From NCBI RefSeq assembly GCF_900089605.1, contig NZ_LT594324.1, forward strand, positions 5,084,001 to 5,148,000: 64,000 bases of DNA. The letters run 5' to 3'. Of this stretch, positions 43,766 to 52,683 are shown piece by piece; positions within the stretch are counted from its first letter, which is position 1, and each line of letters begins with the position of its first letter. The notes under the pieces were generated by a model. The model saw only the letters and a list, made by a program, of their open reading frames with translations, did no database searches and was not told where the DNA came from. The translations under genes and the position numbers were made by a program. Source of the DNA: Micromonospora narathiwatensis (GTDB lineage Bacteria > Actinomycetota > Actinomycetes > Mycobacteriales > Micromonosporaceae).

Positions 43766-44773
43766 TCATCGCACACGCACCCTGGGGTCGATCACGGCGT
43801 AGGAGAGGTCGACCAGGAGGTTGACCACCACGAAGACCATCGCGGCCAGCAGAATCAGCGCCTGGAGCACCGGGTAGTCGCGACCGCCGCTGATCGAGTC
43901 GGTGATCAGCGTGCCCAGGCCACCCCAGTTGTAGACCTTCTCGGTCAGCACCGCGCCGGAGAGCAGCGCGCCGGTCTGCAGGCCGATGGTGGTGACCACC
44001 GGCAGCAGGGCGTTGCGCAGGATGTGCCGGCCCCGGATGGTCTTGTGCCGCAGGCCCTTCGCCTCCGCCGTACGGACGTAGTCCTCGTTGAGCACGTCCA
44101 GCACGCTGGCCCGGGTCATCCGGACGATCACCGCCAGCGGGATGGTGGCCAGGGTGAGGGCCGGCAGGATCAGGTGCCACAGCGCGTCGGCGGTGGCGTC
44201 GAACTCCCGGGTGAGCAGTCCGTCGAGGACGAAGAATCCGGTGACGTTGGTGTTGTCCAGACCGGTGCTGAGCCGCCCCGAGGGCGGGAACCAGTGGATG
44301 TTCTGGGTGAAGACGTCCTTGAGCAGGTAGCCCAGGAAGAAGATCGGAATCGAGATGCCGAGTAGGGTGCCGGCGATGCTCAGGTTGTCCAGCAGCCGTC
44401 CCCGGAAGCGGGCGGCGAGGTAACCGAGCGGCACCCCCAGCCCGACCGCAATGATCATGGCAGCCAGGGCCAGCTCGATGGTGGCCGGGAAGGCGCGGCC
44501 GATCACCTCGGTGACCGCGTCGCCGGTCCGGATCGAGTTGCCGAAGTCGCCGGTCAGCACCCGCTGCATGAACTTGGCGTACTGCACCATGATCGGCTGG
44601 TCATAGCCGAGCGCCTTGGTCAGCAGGGCGCGGTTCTGCGGGGTGGCCCGCTCACCGAGCAGCGCGTCGACCGGGCCGCCGGGCAGGTTCCGCAGCCAGA
44701 TGAAGATCAGCGCCGACAGCGCTATCAGGGTCACCACCAGCTGAAGCAGGCGGCGGACTATGACTCGCAACAT
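43766..44773 (-). CDS. ABC transporter permease (OppB/DppB)
   Basis: A 335-residue permease with six membrane helices. The start MLRVIVRRLLQLVVTL is typical of the OppB/DppB family, as is the large outer loop after helix 1 (GDFGNSIRTG) and the EAA loop RTAEAKGLRHKTIRGRHIL. It forms the channel with the second permease. It lies 92 bases downstream of the binding-protein gene. Confidence 0.92.
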   Translation of the reverse strand: MLRVIVRRLLQLVVTLIALSALIFIWLRNLPGGPVDALLGERATPQNRALLTKALGYDQPIMVQYAKFMQRVLTGDFGNSIRTGDAVTEVIGRAFPATIELALAAMIIAVGLGVPLGYLAARFRGRLLDNLSIAGTLLGISIPIFFLGYLLKDVFTQNIHWFPPSGRLSTGLDNTNVTGFFVLDGLLTREFDATADALWHLILPALTLATIPLAVIVRMTRASVLDVLNEDYVRTAEAKGLRHKTIRGRHILRNALLPVVTTIGLQTGALLSGAVLTEKVYNWGGLGTLITDSISGGRDYPVLQALILLAAMVFVVVNLLVDLSYAVIDPRVRVR

Positions 44774-44865
44774 CTCTCACACACCAGATTCTCGATAACA
44801 GCGGGTCGGCCCGGGCCGGGGAAGCCCGGCCCGGGCCGATTCCGTGTACGGCGTCAGCGGCGTCG

Positions 44866-46536
44866 TCAGCCGACGCTGACCGTGTTGAACCGCTCGTCGG
44901 TCAGCGGGCTGGCGATCATGCCCTTGACGTCCTTGGTGACCACGATGGCCGGCGGGGCGTGCCAGATCGGCACGGCCGGAAGCCACTTGGCGGCGATGTC
45001 GCGGTTGACCTGCTCCCAGGCGGCCTTCTTGCCGGCCTCGTCGACGGTGCCGTCGGCCTTGGCGATGGCGTCGAACATGTCGGTCACCGCCGCGTCACCG
45101 AACTCGGTCTTGGCGCGACCGAAGAAGGTGCCGACGAAGTTGCCCGGGTCGTTGTAGTCACCGGTCCAGCCGAGGATGTGCAGGTCGTGCTTGCCGAACT
45201 GCTGCACGTCGTCCTTGTAGCCACCGTTCCACGGGCGGGACACACCGTTGACCTTGATGCCGACGGCCTGCAGGTCGTTGGCGAGAACGGTGAAGATCTC
45301 CTGCGGGTTCGGCATGTACGGCCGGGAGACGTCGGTCGGGTAGTAGAAGTTGAGCGTCAGACCCTCGGCGCCCGCCTCCTTGAGCAGCTGCTTGGCCTTC
45401 TCCGGGTCGTACTCGTACTTCTGCACGTCCGGCGCGTAGCCGAGCACGGTGTCCGGCATGAACTCGTCGGCGACCTTGGTGCCACCCGGGCCCTTGGTCT
45501 GGACGAGCTGCTGACGGTTGAGGGCGTAGGCGATCGCCTGGCGCACCCGCAGGTCCTTCAGCTTCGGGTTCTTCTGGTTGATGCCCAGGTAGAGGATGTT
45601 GAACGCCGGGCGGTTGATGACGTTGAAGCCTTCGCTCTCCAGCGCCTTGCGGTCGGCCGGGGCCGGGAAGTCGATGCCCTGGACGGTGCCGGCCCGCAGC
45701 TCCTGCTTGCGGGTGTTCTCGTCCTTGATGACCTTGATGATCAGCTTGTCGACCTTGGCCTTTTCGCCCCAGTAGTCGGGGTTCCGGTTCAGGGTGATCT
45801 CACCCTTGGCCTTGTCCCAGCCGCCGTACGTGAACGGGCCGGTGCCGACCGGGTGCTCGTTGGCGAACGCGCTGTACTCGAACGAGTCGCCGTTCTGCTT
45901 GACCGTGTCGGCGTCGTACTTCTTCAGCGCCTCCGGGCTGGCGATCGACAGCGACGTCAGCGCGAAGGCCCCAGGGAAGGCGCCCTTGTACTCATTCATG
46001 GTGATGACGGCCGTGTTGTCGTCCTTGGCCTCACACTTGTTGTAGAGGGCCTTGCCGGCGTCCGGGCTCTCGTTGTTCGCGAAGCCGCCGAAGACGTCCA
46101 GGTAGTAGAGCATCTGGGACTGTGCGGCAGCGCCCTTCATGTTGTACCAGCGGTCGAAGTTGAAGCAGACCGCAGCGGCATTGAAGGCGTTGCCGTCGTG
46201 GAACTTCACACCCTTGCGGAGGTGGAAGGTCCAGACCTTGCCCTCGGGGTCGTGCTCCCAGCTCTCGGCCAGAGCGCCCTGGAGGTCAGCCGTGCCCGGC
46301 TTGTTCTGGATCAGGGTGTCGTACATCTGCCGGACCGGCCGGAACGACTCACCGTCGTCGTTGAAGATCGGGTCGAAGTTCTTCGGGTCACCGGCACCCG
46401 CGAAGACGAAGGTGCCGCCGGTCTTTGCCCCACCGCTGTCCCCGTCGCGCTCGCTCTTGGCGCAGCCGGACGCCCCGACCGCCAGAGCGGCTGCGGCCGC
46501 GAGGGCCACGGCCGCTTTACGCCTGCTCGCCTGCAT
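44866..46536 (-). CDS. ABC transporter substrate-binding lipoprotein (family 5, OppA/DppA)
   Basis: A 556-residue extracellular solute-binding protein of family 5. Its signal peptide ends in the lipobox GASGC. The family signature region, AGDPKNFDPIFNDDGESFRPVRQMYDTLI, and the typical LAESWEHDPEGKVWTFHLRKGVKFHDG follow. It captures peptides, or possibly nickel or another small ligand, and delivers them to the permeases. It is the first and probably most expressed gene of the operon; AGAGGTGAGAG lies before the ATG. The exact ligand cannot be inferred. Confidence 0.92.
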   Translation of the reverse strand: MQASRRKAAVALAAAAALAVGASGCAKSERDGDSGGAKTGGTFVFAGAGDPKNFDPIFNDDGESFRPVRQMYDTLIQNKPGTADLQGALAESWEHDPEGKVWTFHLRKGVKFHDGNAFNAAAVCFNFDRWYNMKGAAAQSQMLYYLDVFGGFANNESPDAGKALYNKCEAKDDNTAVITMNEYKGAFPGAFALTSLSIASPEALKKYDADTVKQNGDSFEYSAFANEHPVGTGPFTYGGWDKAKGEITLNRNPDYWGEKAKVDKLIIKVIKDENTRKQELRAGTVQGIDFPAPADRKALESEGFNVINRPAFNILYLGINQKNPKLKDLRVRQAIAYALNRQQLVQTKGPGGTKVADEFMPDTVLGYAPDVQKYEYDPEKAKQLLKEAGAEGLTLNFYYPTDVSRPYMPNPQEIFTVLANDLQAVGIKVNGVSRPWNGGYKDDVQQFGKHDLHILGWTGDYNDPGNFVGTFFGRAKTEFGDAAVTDMFDAIAKADGTVDEAGKKAAWEQVNRDIAAKWLPAVPIWHAPPAIVVTKDVKGMIASPLTDERFNTVSVG

Positions 46537-46934
46537 CTCTCACCTCTGTCATGCGCCTGTCCACGCCGAAGTTGTGGCTCAGTCCGTGAGCGGGAGGCTA
46601 TGACACGACACACAGAAGCGGAACGCCCGTTAGGCAATCGCTATCAAGCCGACACCAAGCTGCGGGTCTGACAGGGACTGATCTCGCGACAAACAGGACT
46701 GTCACAGCCGCGAGCAGATGCTGGGATCGGACAAATCATTGCAAGTCAATCCAGTCCAGGGCTGATCGCCTGGCCACGTGGCGAACGACACTCATCCCAC
46801 ATTCCGGCAACAACGATCGTCGGCCCATCGGCCGCTCAGGGGCCGGTACTCGCAGGGTCGGCAGCGCCCCCGGCACGGAGGAGGCGTCGCGGGACCGACG
46901 GCCCGTCTCCACCTCTCCGTGCCCGGTACGGCGC
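46537..46934. other. Upstream region of the ABC transporter operon
   Basis: Nearly 400 bases without a gene between recR and the binding-protein gene, both on the minus strand. It is less GC-rich than the genes around it and must hold the operon promoter. I cannot single out one -10/-35 pair, and no RNA gene is visible. Confidence 0.5.
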
Positions 46935-47528
46935 TCAGATCGCCCGGCGGCCCTCGAACGCCCGGCCCAGGGTGATCTCGTCGGCGTACTCAAGATCGCC
47001 GCCGACCGGCAGGCCGCTGGCCAGCCGGGTCACCGCGATCCCCATCGGCTTGACCAGCAGGGCCAGGTACGTCGCGGTCGCCTCGCCCTCGGTGTTCGGG
47101 TCGGTGGCGAGGATCAGCTCGCGCACCGCGCCACCGCCCAGCCGGGTCATCAGCTCCCGGATCCGCAGATTGTCCGGCCCGATCCCCTCCAGCGGATTGA
47201 TCGCGCCGCCGAGCACGTGATAGCGACCGCGGAACTCACCGGTCCGCTCGATCGCCACCACGTCCTTCGGCTCCTCGACCACGCAGAGCACCTCGTCCGT
47301 ACGCCGCGGGTCGCGGCAGATCCGGCACTGCTCCGACTCGGCCACGTTGAAGCAGCTCGTGCAGAAGCGCACCAGCTCCTTGACCTTGCGCAGCGCGCCG
47401 GCCAGCCGGTTCACGTCGGCCGGATCCGCCGACAGGACGTGGAAGGCGATCCGCTGGGCGCTCTTCGGGCCCACGCCGGGCAGCCGGCCCAGCTCGTCGA
47501 TCAGGTCCTGGATGGCACCCTCGTACAT
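46935..47528 (-). CDS. recR: Recombination protein RecR
   Basis: A 197-residue DNA-repair protein that, with RecO and RecF, loads RecA at gaps. It has the N-terminal helix-hairpin-helix [15 protein letters not shown], a C4 zinc finger (C56, C59, C68, C71), a TOPRIM domain with [13 protein letters not shown] and the C-terminal Walker-B-like tail ending ALEGRRAI-type residues. Length is standard. It lies eight bases downstream of ybaB, which in turn follows dnaX, the widely conserved dnaX-ybaB-recR order. Confidence 0.96.
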   Translation of the reverse strand: MYEGAIQDLIDELGRLPGVGPKSAQRIAFHVLSADPADVNRLAGALRKVKELVRFCTSCFNVAESEQCRICRDPRRTDEVLCVVEEPKDVVAIERTGEFRGRYHVLGGAINPLEGIGPDNLRIRELMTRLGGGAVRELILATDPNTEGEATATYLALLVKPMGIAVTRLASGLPVGGDLEYADEITLGRAFEGRRAI

Positions 47529-47536
47529 CTGCCGGC

Positions 47537-47869
47537 TCAGAACCCGGGCAGGCCGAGGCCGCCCATCCCGCCCGCGACCGGGCCCATCTTCTTCTCGGTC
47601 AGCTCCCGAGCCGCCTCGGCGGCGTTGTGCACGGCCGCGACGACCAGGTCCTCCAGCGTCTCCACGTCCTCCGGGTCGACCGCCTTCGGGTCGATCTTGA
47701 TCGCCTTCAGCTCACCGGTACCGGCGACGGTGGCGGTGACCAGGCCACCGCCCGCGGTGCCGGTCAGCTCCGCCTCGGCCAGCTCGGCCTGGGCCTTGGC
47801 GATCTGCTGCTGCATCTTCTGCGCCTGCTTCAGCATCTGCTGCATGTTCGGCTGTCCACCTGGGCGCAC
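47537..47869 (-). CDS. ybaB: YbaB/EbfC-family nucleoid-associated protein
   Basis: A 110-residue DNA-binding protein. A Met/Gln-rich coiled helix ([19 protein letters not shown]) opens the conserved core, followed by [25 protein letters not shown] and a final helix; the tail is Gly-rich. EbfC-type proteins bind DNA as dimers with little specificity. GTG 47869 has GGAG about 9 bases upstream. It is co-transcribed with dnaX and recR. Confidence 0.93.
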   Translation of the reverse strand: MRPGGQPNMQQMLKQAQKMQQQIAKAQAELAEAELTGTAGGGLVTATVAGTGELKAIKIDPKAVDPEDVETLEDLVVAAVHNAAEAARELTEKKMGPVAGGMGGLGLPGF

Positions 47870-47953
47870 GGACGGCTCCTTCTCGCACTCGTCTGATCGG
47901 CCGCGCCCAGCCTAGTCGGGCGGCGGCACCGGTCCTCCGCGGTCGGCGCGCGA

Positions 47954-50683
47954 TCAGCGCGCGTCCACCTCGTCGATCTTCTCCGCCCCGAACGCCTCCC
48001 GGAGCAGCCGCACCGCCTGCTCCTCGCTGGACTGCCGGGCGGTCCGCTCGTCGATCACGTCGTCCAGCGGCTCGTCGCCCGGGTCGAAGCCCTCGTAGAC
48101 GGGCGTCGCCTTCGCGGCGCCGGCCACCGGCCCGTCGTAGTCCGGGTCGTAGGGCGGCTCACCGGCCCACTCGGCGTCCGCGGTCTGCCGCGCCTGGGCC
48201 ACGCGCGGTCCCTTGCCCGGCCCGCCGCCAGTGGCAGCCGCAGCGGCCGCCCGGGCCGCCGCGATCGCGCTGCTCACCGGCGCGCCGCCGGTCCCGCCCG
48301 CCGTGGGCCGCTGCGCCGCCGTCGTCGACCCGGTGGTCGAGCTTGGCGAGGAAGGACCAGCCGGCCCGGGTACGGCGGGAGCCGCCGTCACGGTCGCCGT
48401 GGCGCCGCCCGGCCGGGTCGGCTCCGGCGAGCCGGTCGCGGCGCCGCCGGGGCGGGCCGGCTCCGGCCAGTCCCCGCCCTCCTCGGCGCCGCCACCCGGT
48501 CGGGCCGGTTCGGGCCACTCCTCGTCGTCGTTCGGTGCGTCGGCCCCGCGGCCGGGCACCCGAGCAGAGGGATCACCCGTCCGCGCCGGGGCGCCCGAGC
48601 CGTTCGGGGAGCCGCCGGCGTCCGTCCGGGCGTGACCGGGCACGGCGGACCGGGTCGGGGCAGTGCCACGACTCGCGCCGCCCCCGCCGTCCGGGCCACC
48701 GCCCGGACCCGCCGGCCCACCGGCTGAGCCGGCCGGACCGCCCGACGGGCCAGCAGCGGGCGCGGCGGCGGCCGGCCGGGGCGGAGCGGCGGAACGGGTC
48801 GGGCCGCCGAGCGTCGCGGCACCCCGCTCGCCGGCCACCTCGCAACGGATCTGCCAGCGGCCACCCAACTCCTCGTAGAGCGCGTCGGTCAGCACCGCGG
48901 AGTGATCGGCCATCATCTTGGCCAGCACCGTCGACTTCACGGTCAGCACCAGCGTGTCGCCGTCCAGGTCGCGGACCACCGCGTCGCGCATCAGCGCCGC
49001 GATCCGCTTGTTGGTGCGGTTGACCTTGCCGACCACCTCGGGCCAGACCCGGCGTACGGCGACGGCGTCCAGCGCGCCGGGCGGGGCCGAGCCGGGACGC
49101 GGCGGCTCCGGGGTGGCCGGATCGGGCATCACCGCCGACGGCGGCACGGAACGACGGGCAGGGGCACCGGAGGCCGGGCCGGCCCCGGCCAGGGCCGCGT
49201 CGGCCGGCGTCGGGGTGGCCGGGGCGGGACGGGAGCCGTCGGCTGGGCTCGGGGCGGAACGGGCATCGGCGGCCGGGCTCGACGCGGAACGGGCATCGTC
49301 GGCCGGGCTCGGGGCGGCCGGCGCGGAACGGGAACCGGCGGCCGCGGCAGCGGCCCGCGCGGCGGCCATGCCGGTCGGGGTGCCGGCAGCCGCCGGCGTG
49401 CCGGCGGTCTCCGGGTGGGACGCGGCGACAGCCGCGGCCGGGGCGGGAGGCTCCTGGCGTACCTCGGGGGCGGGGGCGACCGGCGCGGGGCCGGCGGCGG
49501 CCGACGGCGGCTCGGCACCGCCCACGGTGAGCCGGCGTTCCATCCGTTCCAGGCGCTGGAGCAGGCCGCCGGACGAGTCGTCCACGCCGGGCAGCAGCAT
49601 CCGGGCGCAGATCAGCTCCAGCAGCAGCCGGGGAGCGGTGGTGCCGCGCATCTCGACCAGGCCGTTGTGCACGATGTCCGCGCAGCGGGACAGGGTGGCC
49701 GAGCCGAGCCGCTGGGCCTGGGCGGCCATCCGCTCGATCTGGTCGTCCGGGCCGTCGATCAGGCCCTTGGCGGCGGCGTCCGGCACCTGCTGCATGACGA
49801 TCAGGTCGCGGAGCCGTTCCAGCAGGTCGGAGGCGAACCGGCGGGGATCGTGGCCGGCCTCGGCGACCCGGTCCACGGTCGCGTACGCGGCGGCGCCGTC
49901 CCCGGCGGCAAGGGCGTCGCACATCTCGTCGATCAACGCGGAGTCGGTGACGCCGAGCAGTGCGGCGGCTCGGGCGTAGCTGACCCCCTCCGGGCCGGCG
50001 CCCGCGATGAGCTGGTCGAGCACGGAGAGGCTGTCCCGGGCGCTGCCACCGCCGGCGCGCACCACCAGCGGGAAGACCGCCGGCTCGACCTTGGCACCCT
50101 CGGCCTCGCAGAGCTGCTCAAGATACGGCCGGAGCACCTTCGGCGGGATCAGCCGGAACGGGTAGTGGTGGGTCCGCGACTTGATCGTGCCGAGGACCTT
50201 CTCCGGCTCGGTGGTGGCGAAGATGAACTTGACGAACTCCGGGGGCTCCTCGACCAGCTTGAGCAGGGCGTTGAAGCCGGCCGACGAGACCATGTGCGCC
50301 TCGTCGATGACGTAGATCTTGAAGCGGCTGCGGGCCGGCGCGAAGAACGCCTTCTCGCGCAGCTCGCGGGCGTCGTCGACACCGCCGTGGCTGGCCGCGT
50401 CGATCTCGATGACGTCGATCGAGCCGGCGCCGTCGGTGGCCAGCGAGCGACAGGACTCACACTGCCCGCAGGGCTCGGGAGTGGGCCCCTGCTCGCAGTT
50501 GAGCGAGCGGGCCAGAATCCGGGCGCTGGAGGTCTTGCCGCAGCCCCGGGGGCCGGAGAAGAGATACGCATGGTTCAGCCGCCCGCTACGCAGCGCCTGC
50601 GACAGCGGCTCGGTGACGTGCTCCTGACCGATGACCTCGGCGAACGTACGGGGCCGGTACTTGCGGTAAAGGGCCAGTGCCAC
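47954..50683 (-). CDS. dnaX: DNA polymerase III subunit gamma/tau
   Basis: A 909-residue clamp-loader subunit. GTG 50683 is chosen as GAGGAGG lies eight bases upstream. Domain I carries Walker A GPRGCGKT (44-51), the zinc module C63, C72, C75, C78, and the DEAH motif (VIDEAHMV); domain III follows to about 370. A very long Pro/Ala/Gly-rich low-complexity linker and a basic-acidic tau-specific C-terminus make it about 250 residues longer than Escherichia coli tau. I see no A-rich frameshift site, so only tau is expected. ffs and tRNA-Ser lie upstream. Confidence 0.94.
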   Translation of the reverse strand: MALALYRKYRPRTFAEVIGQEHVTEPLSQALRSGRLNHAYLFSGPRGCGKTSSARILARSLNCEQGPTPEPCGQCESCRSLATDGAGSIDVIEIDAASHGGVDDARELREKAFFAPARSRFKIYVIDEAHMVSSAGFNALLKLVEEPPEFVKFIFATTEPEKVLGTIKSRTHHYPFRLIPPKVLRPYLEQLCEAEGAKVEPAVFPLVVRAGGGSARDSLSVLDQLIAGAGPEGVSYARAAALLGVTDSALIDEMCDALAAGDGAAAYATVDRVAEAGHDPRRFASDLLERLRDLIVMQQVPDAAAKGLIDGPDDQIERMAAQAQRLGSATLSRCADIVHNGLVEMRGTTAPRLLLELICARMLLPGVDDSSGGLLQRLERMERRLTVGGAEPPSAAAGPAPVAPAPEVRQEPPAPAAAVAASHPETAGTPAAAGTPTGMAAARAAAAAAGSRSAPAAPSPADDARSASSPAADARSAPSPADGSRPAPATPTPADAALAGAGPASGAPARRSVPPSAVMPDPATPEPPRPGSAPPGALDAVAVRRVWPEVVGKVNRTNKRIAALMRDAVVRDLDGDTLVLTVKSTVLAKMMADHSAVLTDALYEELGGRWQIRCEVAGERGAATLGGPTRSAAPPRPAAAAPAAGPSGGPAGSAGGPAGPGGGPDGGGGASRGTAPTRSAVPGHARTDAGGSPNGSGAPARTGDPSARVPGRGADAPNDDEEWPEPARPGGGAEEGGDWPEPARPGGAATGSPEPTRPGGATATVTAAPAVPGPAGPSSPSSTTGSTTAAQRPTAGGTGGAPVSSAIAAARAAAAAATGGGPGKGPRVAQARQTADAEWAGEPPYDPDYDGPVAGAAKATPVYEGFDPGDEPLDDVIDERTARQSSEEQAVRLLREAFGAEKIDEVDAR

Positions 50684-50794
50684 CCGTACCGCCTCCTCTC
50701 GACCGAGCCATTCTGCGCCGGTCGGGCGCGGGTGACCACCCACCACCCCGTGACCTGACCCGCAGGAACGTTACCGGTACCCGGAGACAGAAAG

Positions 50795-50879
50795 GCCTCC
50801 CGTGCACCCGGCAGAGCTCGCTTATCCTTGCTGCCTTCCGGCCCTGGGGAGGTTCACGAGATACCGCCGCACGGGAGGT
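50795..50879 (-). ncRNA. ffs: Signal recognition particle RNA, small bacterial (4.5S) type
   Basis: On the minus strand the conserved apical hairpin reads GGCCGGAAGGCAGCAAGG, containing the Ffh-binding GGAA tetraloop and symmetric loop. The ends CCTCCCGTGC and GCACGGGAGG (50869-50878 and 50796-50805) pair perfectly and close the molecule. Ends are estimated to within a few bases. It lies just upstream of dnaX on the same strand, the usual actinobacterial position. It scaffolds co-translational targeting of membrane proteins. Confidence 0.93.
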
Positions 50880-50962
50880 GCCGCCAAGCCTACCCGACGC
50901 CGCGTCGATCTTCAGGGGGTGGTGGGGTGGCCCACCCGACGGGGACCTGTATCCTGGCTCGC

Positions 50963-51047
50963 GGAGGATTCGCCTAGAGGCCTAGGGCGCACGCTTGGAA
51001 AGCGTGTTGGGTTAACACCCTCACGAGTTCGAATCTCGTATCCTCCG
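50963..51047 (+). tRNA. tRNA-Ser (GGA anticodon)
   Basis: An 85-base class II tRNA. Acceptor arms GGAGGAT/ATCCTCC; anticodon stem CACGC/GCGTG with loop TTGGAAA, giving anticodon GGA; long variable arm; T-loop GTTCGAATC. Discriminator G; CCA is not encoded. TATCCT at 50950-50955 is a suitable -10, placing the transcript start close to base 1 of the tRNA. Confidence 0.96.
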
Positions 51048-51070
51048 CTCGCTTGAGCAGGAAGAACGAC

Positions 51071-51097
51071 AGGGCCGGCCCCACAGGGACCGGCCCT
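51071..51097. terminator. tRNA-Ser terminator
   Basis: Arms AGGGCCGG (51071-51078) and CCGGCCCT (51090-51097) pair perfectly and extend inward with one mismatch. Confidence 0.75.
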
Positions 51098-51305
51098 GAA
51101 TCGTCTCCACAGTCGCCTCGTCCCAATTGTCGTCCCGTGGGGTCGAACAGAGGACATTTTCTTCCCGGCGCGCCTGACTGAGCAACCGCTCCTCTCGCTC
51201 GTCTCATCGGGGCTTGAAAGACTCGGGCATGCAGAGTCGCGCGGCGCGGTCGCCGACACTCGTACACATGTTCCATCCACAGCCTGTGGATGCCGAGAGG
51301 ATCGG

Positions 51306-51974
51306 ATGAGTTACCAGCTCAGCGCGGTCGTCGCCGACGTCGAACTGCTTCGCGAGCAGACCGTCGACCTGGACCACGCGGTCCTCGCCGCGCTCCGTCA
51401 GGACTTCGCGCTGCTGCCGATCACCCCCCAACTCGTCGAGGAGTTGACCGGGGGGCTGCCCGACTTCGCCTCCGGCGAGCCGTCCGCCGAGCACCCGTTC
51501 CAGCTCGTCCTGTCGCCGGCCCTGGCGGGCGACGGCTCCAGGTCGCAGCGCGGCGACAGACGCGCCGCGCCGGAGTTGTCGCAGGTGTTGGCCGGCTGGT
51601 CGCGGGAGGGCCCGGTGGCGTACCTGGAGGCGGAGTTCGCCGGCGGGCTGGGCCACCAGTCGGCGGTGGTCTGGCTGGGCGGCGAGGTGAGCTGGGGACC
51701 GTGCTTCGACGGTGCGTTGGACCGGCCGCGCACCGAGTGGCCGATCAACGGCGCGCTCGCCCGACTGGGCGTCGAGCCGGGGCCCTGGATCGACCCGTTC
51801 GCCGAGCTGGGCCTGCACCTGGAACGCGACACGGCCGGCTGGCTGGCACACGGCCGCCGCGGCCTCTCCGCCGACTACTGGGACGAGCTGGCCGACGAGT
51901 GGGAACTGCGGCAATCCGGACAGCACCAGCAACCTCATCGCCCCGGTCCCGTTGGGGACTGGGGGATTTCATGA
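51306..51974 (+). CDS. Hypothetical protein
   Basis: A 222-residue cytoplasmic protein of unknown function. GAGAGGATCGG precedes the ATG. The first 55 residues form predicted strands and helices (MSYQLSAVVADVELLRE). A central region with VAYLEAEFAGGLGHQSAVVWLGGEVSWGP resembles immunity- or SMI1-like folds only loosely. The end is Gln/His-rich. Its stop overlaps the next start as ATGA, so it is translationally coupled to the secreted protein downstream. Confidence 0.7.
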   Translation: MSYQLSAVVADVELLREQTVDLDHAVLAALRQDFALLPITPQLVEELTGGLPDFASGEPSAEHPFQLVLSPALAGDGSRSQRGDRRAAPELSQVLAGWSREGPVAYLEAEFAGGLGHQSAVVWLGGEVSWGPCFDGALDRPRTEWPINGALARLGVEPGPWIDPFAELGLHLERDTAGWLAHGRRGLSADYWDELADEWELRQSGQHQQPHRPGPVGDWGIS

Positions 51975-52501
51975 GACTGCGACAATTCGGATTCATCGCC
52001 GCGTTGACGGTGGCCGCCTCGGTCGCCGGCAGCGGCGTCCGTCCACAGGGGTCGGACGTGTCGGCCTGGCCGGTCGGGGCCGCCGAGGTGGTCAGCCTCG
52101 ACGGGCTGCGCAACGCCGAGTTCGGCGTCACCGAGGCGGAACTGACCCGGCGTGGGGTGCTGCGTACCGAGCTGGACGCGTGCGGCCCGACGCTGGCCGG
52201 GCACGGCTCGGTCAGCCCGATCTTCGTCGACGAACGCCTCGTCCTGCTCTGGCTCGACGAACCGATGAGCACACCCGAGGGGATCACCGTCGGCGCGCCG
52301 GTCGCCGAGGTACGCGTCGCCTACCCGTCGGCGGTCGAGTTGGCCGCGCCACCGGCGACGTACCGGTTCGACGGGCTGCTCGCCCGGCACGGCGACCGGG
52401 CGTACCTGTTCCTGCACGACGGAACGACCGTCCGGGAGATCATCGCCGGGTACGCGGACTGGGCCCGCCGCCTCTTCGACGAGGGCTACGGCCCCTGCTG
52501 A
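51971..52501 (+). CDS. Secreted protein of unknown function
   Basis: A 176-residue exported protein. GGGGGA precedes the ATG, and the signal peptide (Arg at 2 and 4, FGFIAALTVAASVAGSG) is clear without a lipobox. The mature part contains two repeats of a beta-rich motif around G-L-R-N-A-E-F-G-V-T and a late TVGAPVAEVRVAYPS segment; this pattern of 'G-x-T-x-x-x-V' is common to actinobacterial envelope proteins of unknown role. Two cysteines (DACGP, GYGPC-end) could pair. It is coupled to the upstream gene. Confidence 0.7.
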   Translation: MRLRQFGFIAALTVAASVAGSGVRPQGSDVSAWPVGAAEVVSLDGLRNAEFGVTEAELTRRGVLRTELDACGPTLAGHGSVSPIFVDERLVLLWLDEPMSTPEGITVGAPVAEVRVAYPSAVELAAPPATYRFDGLLARHGDRAYLFLHDGTTVREIIAGYADWARRLFDEGYGPC

Positions 52502-52683
52502 CCGGGAGCGCCGCGATTTCCGACCCGTTCCGGGGACACCGCCCAGGCACTTCGTCGGGTTAAGGTGCGGCCGCACCCGTTCCGGCCGACCTCCGGGCCG
52601 AATGCAACGTGAGTTCCGCCGCCTGATCCGCGATCCGCGACCGGCGGTCATCGACTTTCCACGCAAGGGATTCGCGACAGATC

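Noticed and set aside
47954..50683. Programmed frameshift site for a gamma form of DnaX
   Set aside because: No A-rich slippery heptamer with downstream hairpin is visible in the frame.
52502..52683. c-di-AMP (ydaO-type) riboswitch before the GH25 lysozyme gene
   Set aside because: Such riboswitches often precede actinobacterial wall hydrolases, but the conserved blocks of that aptamer are not present in these 182 bases.
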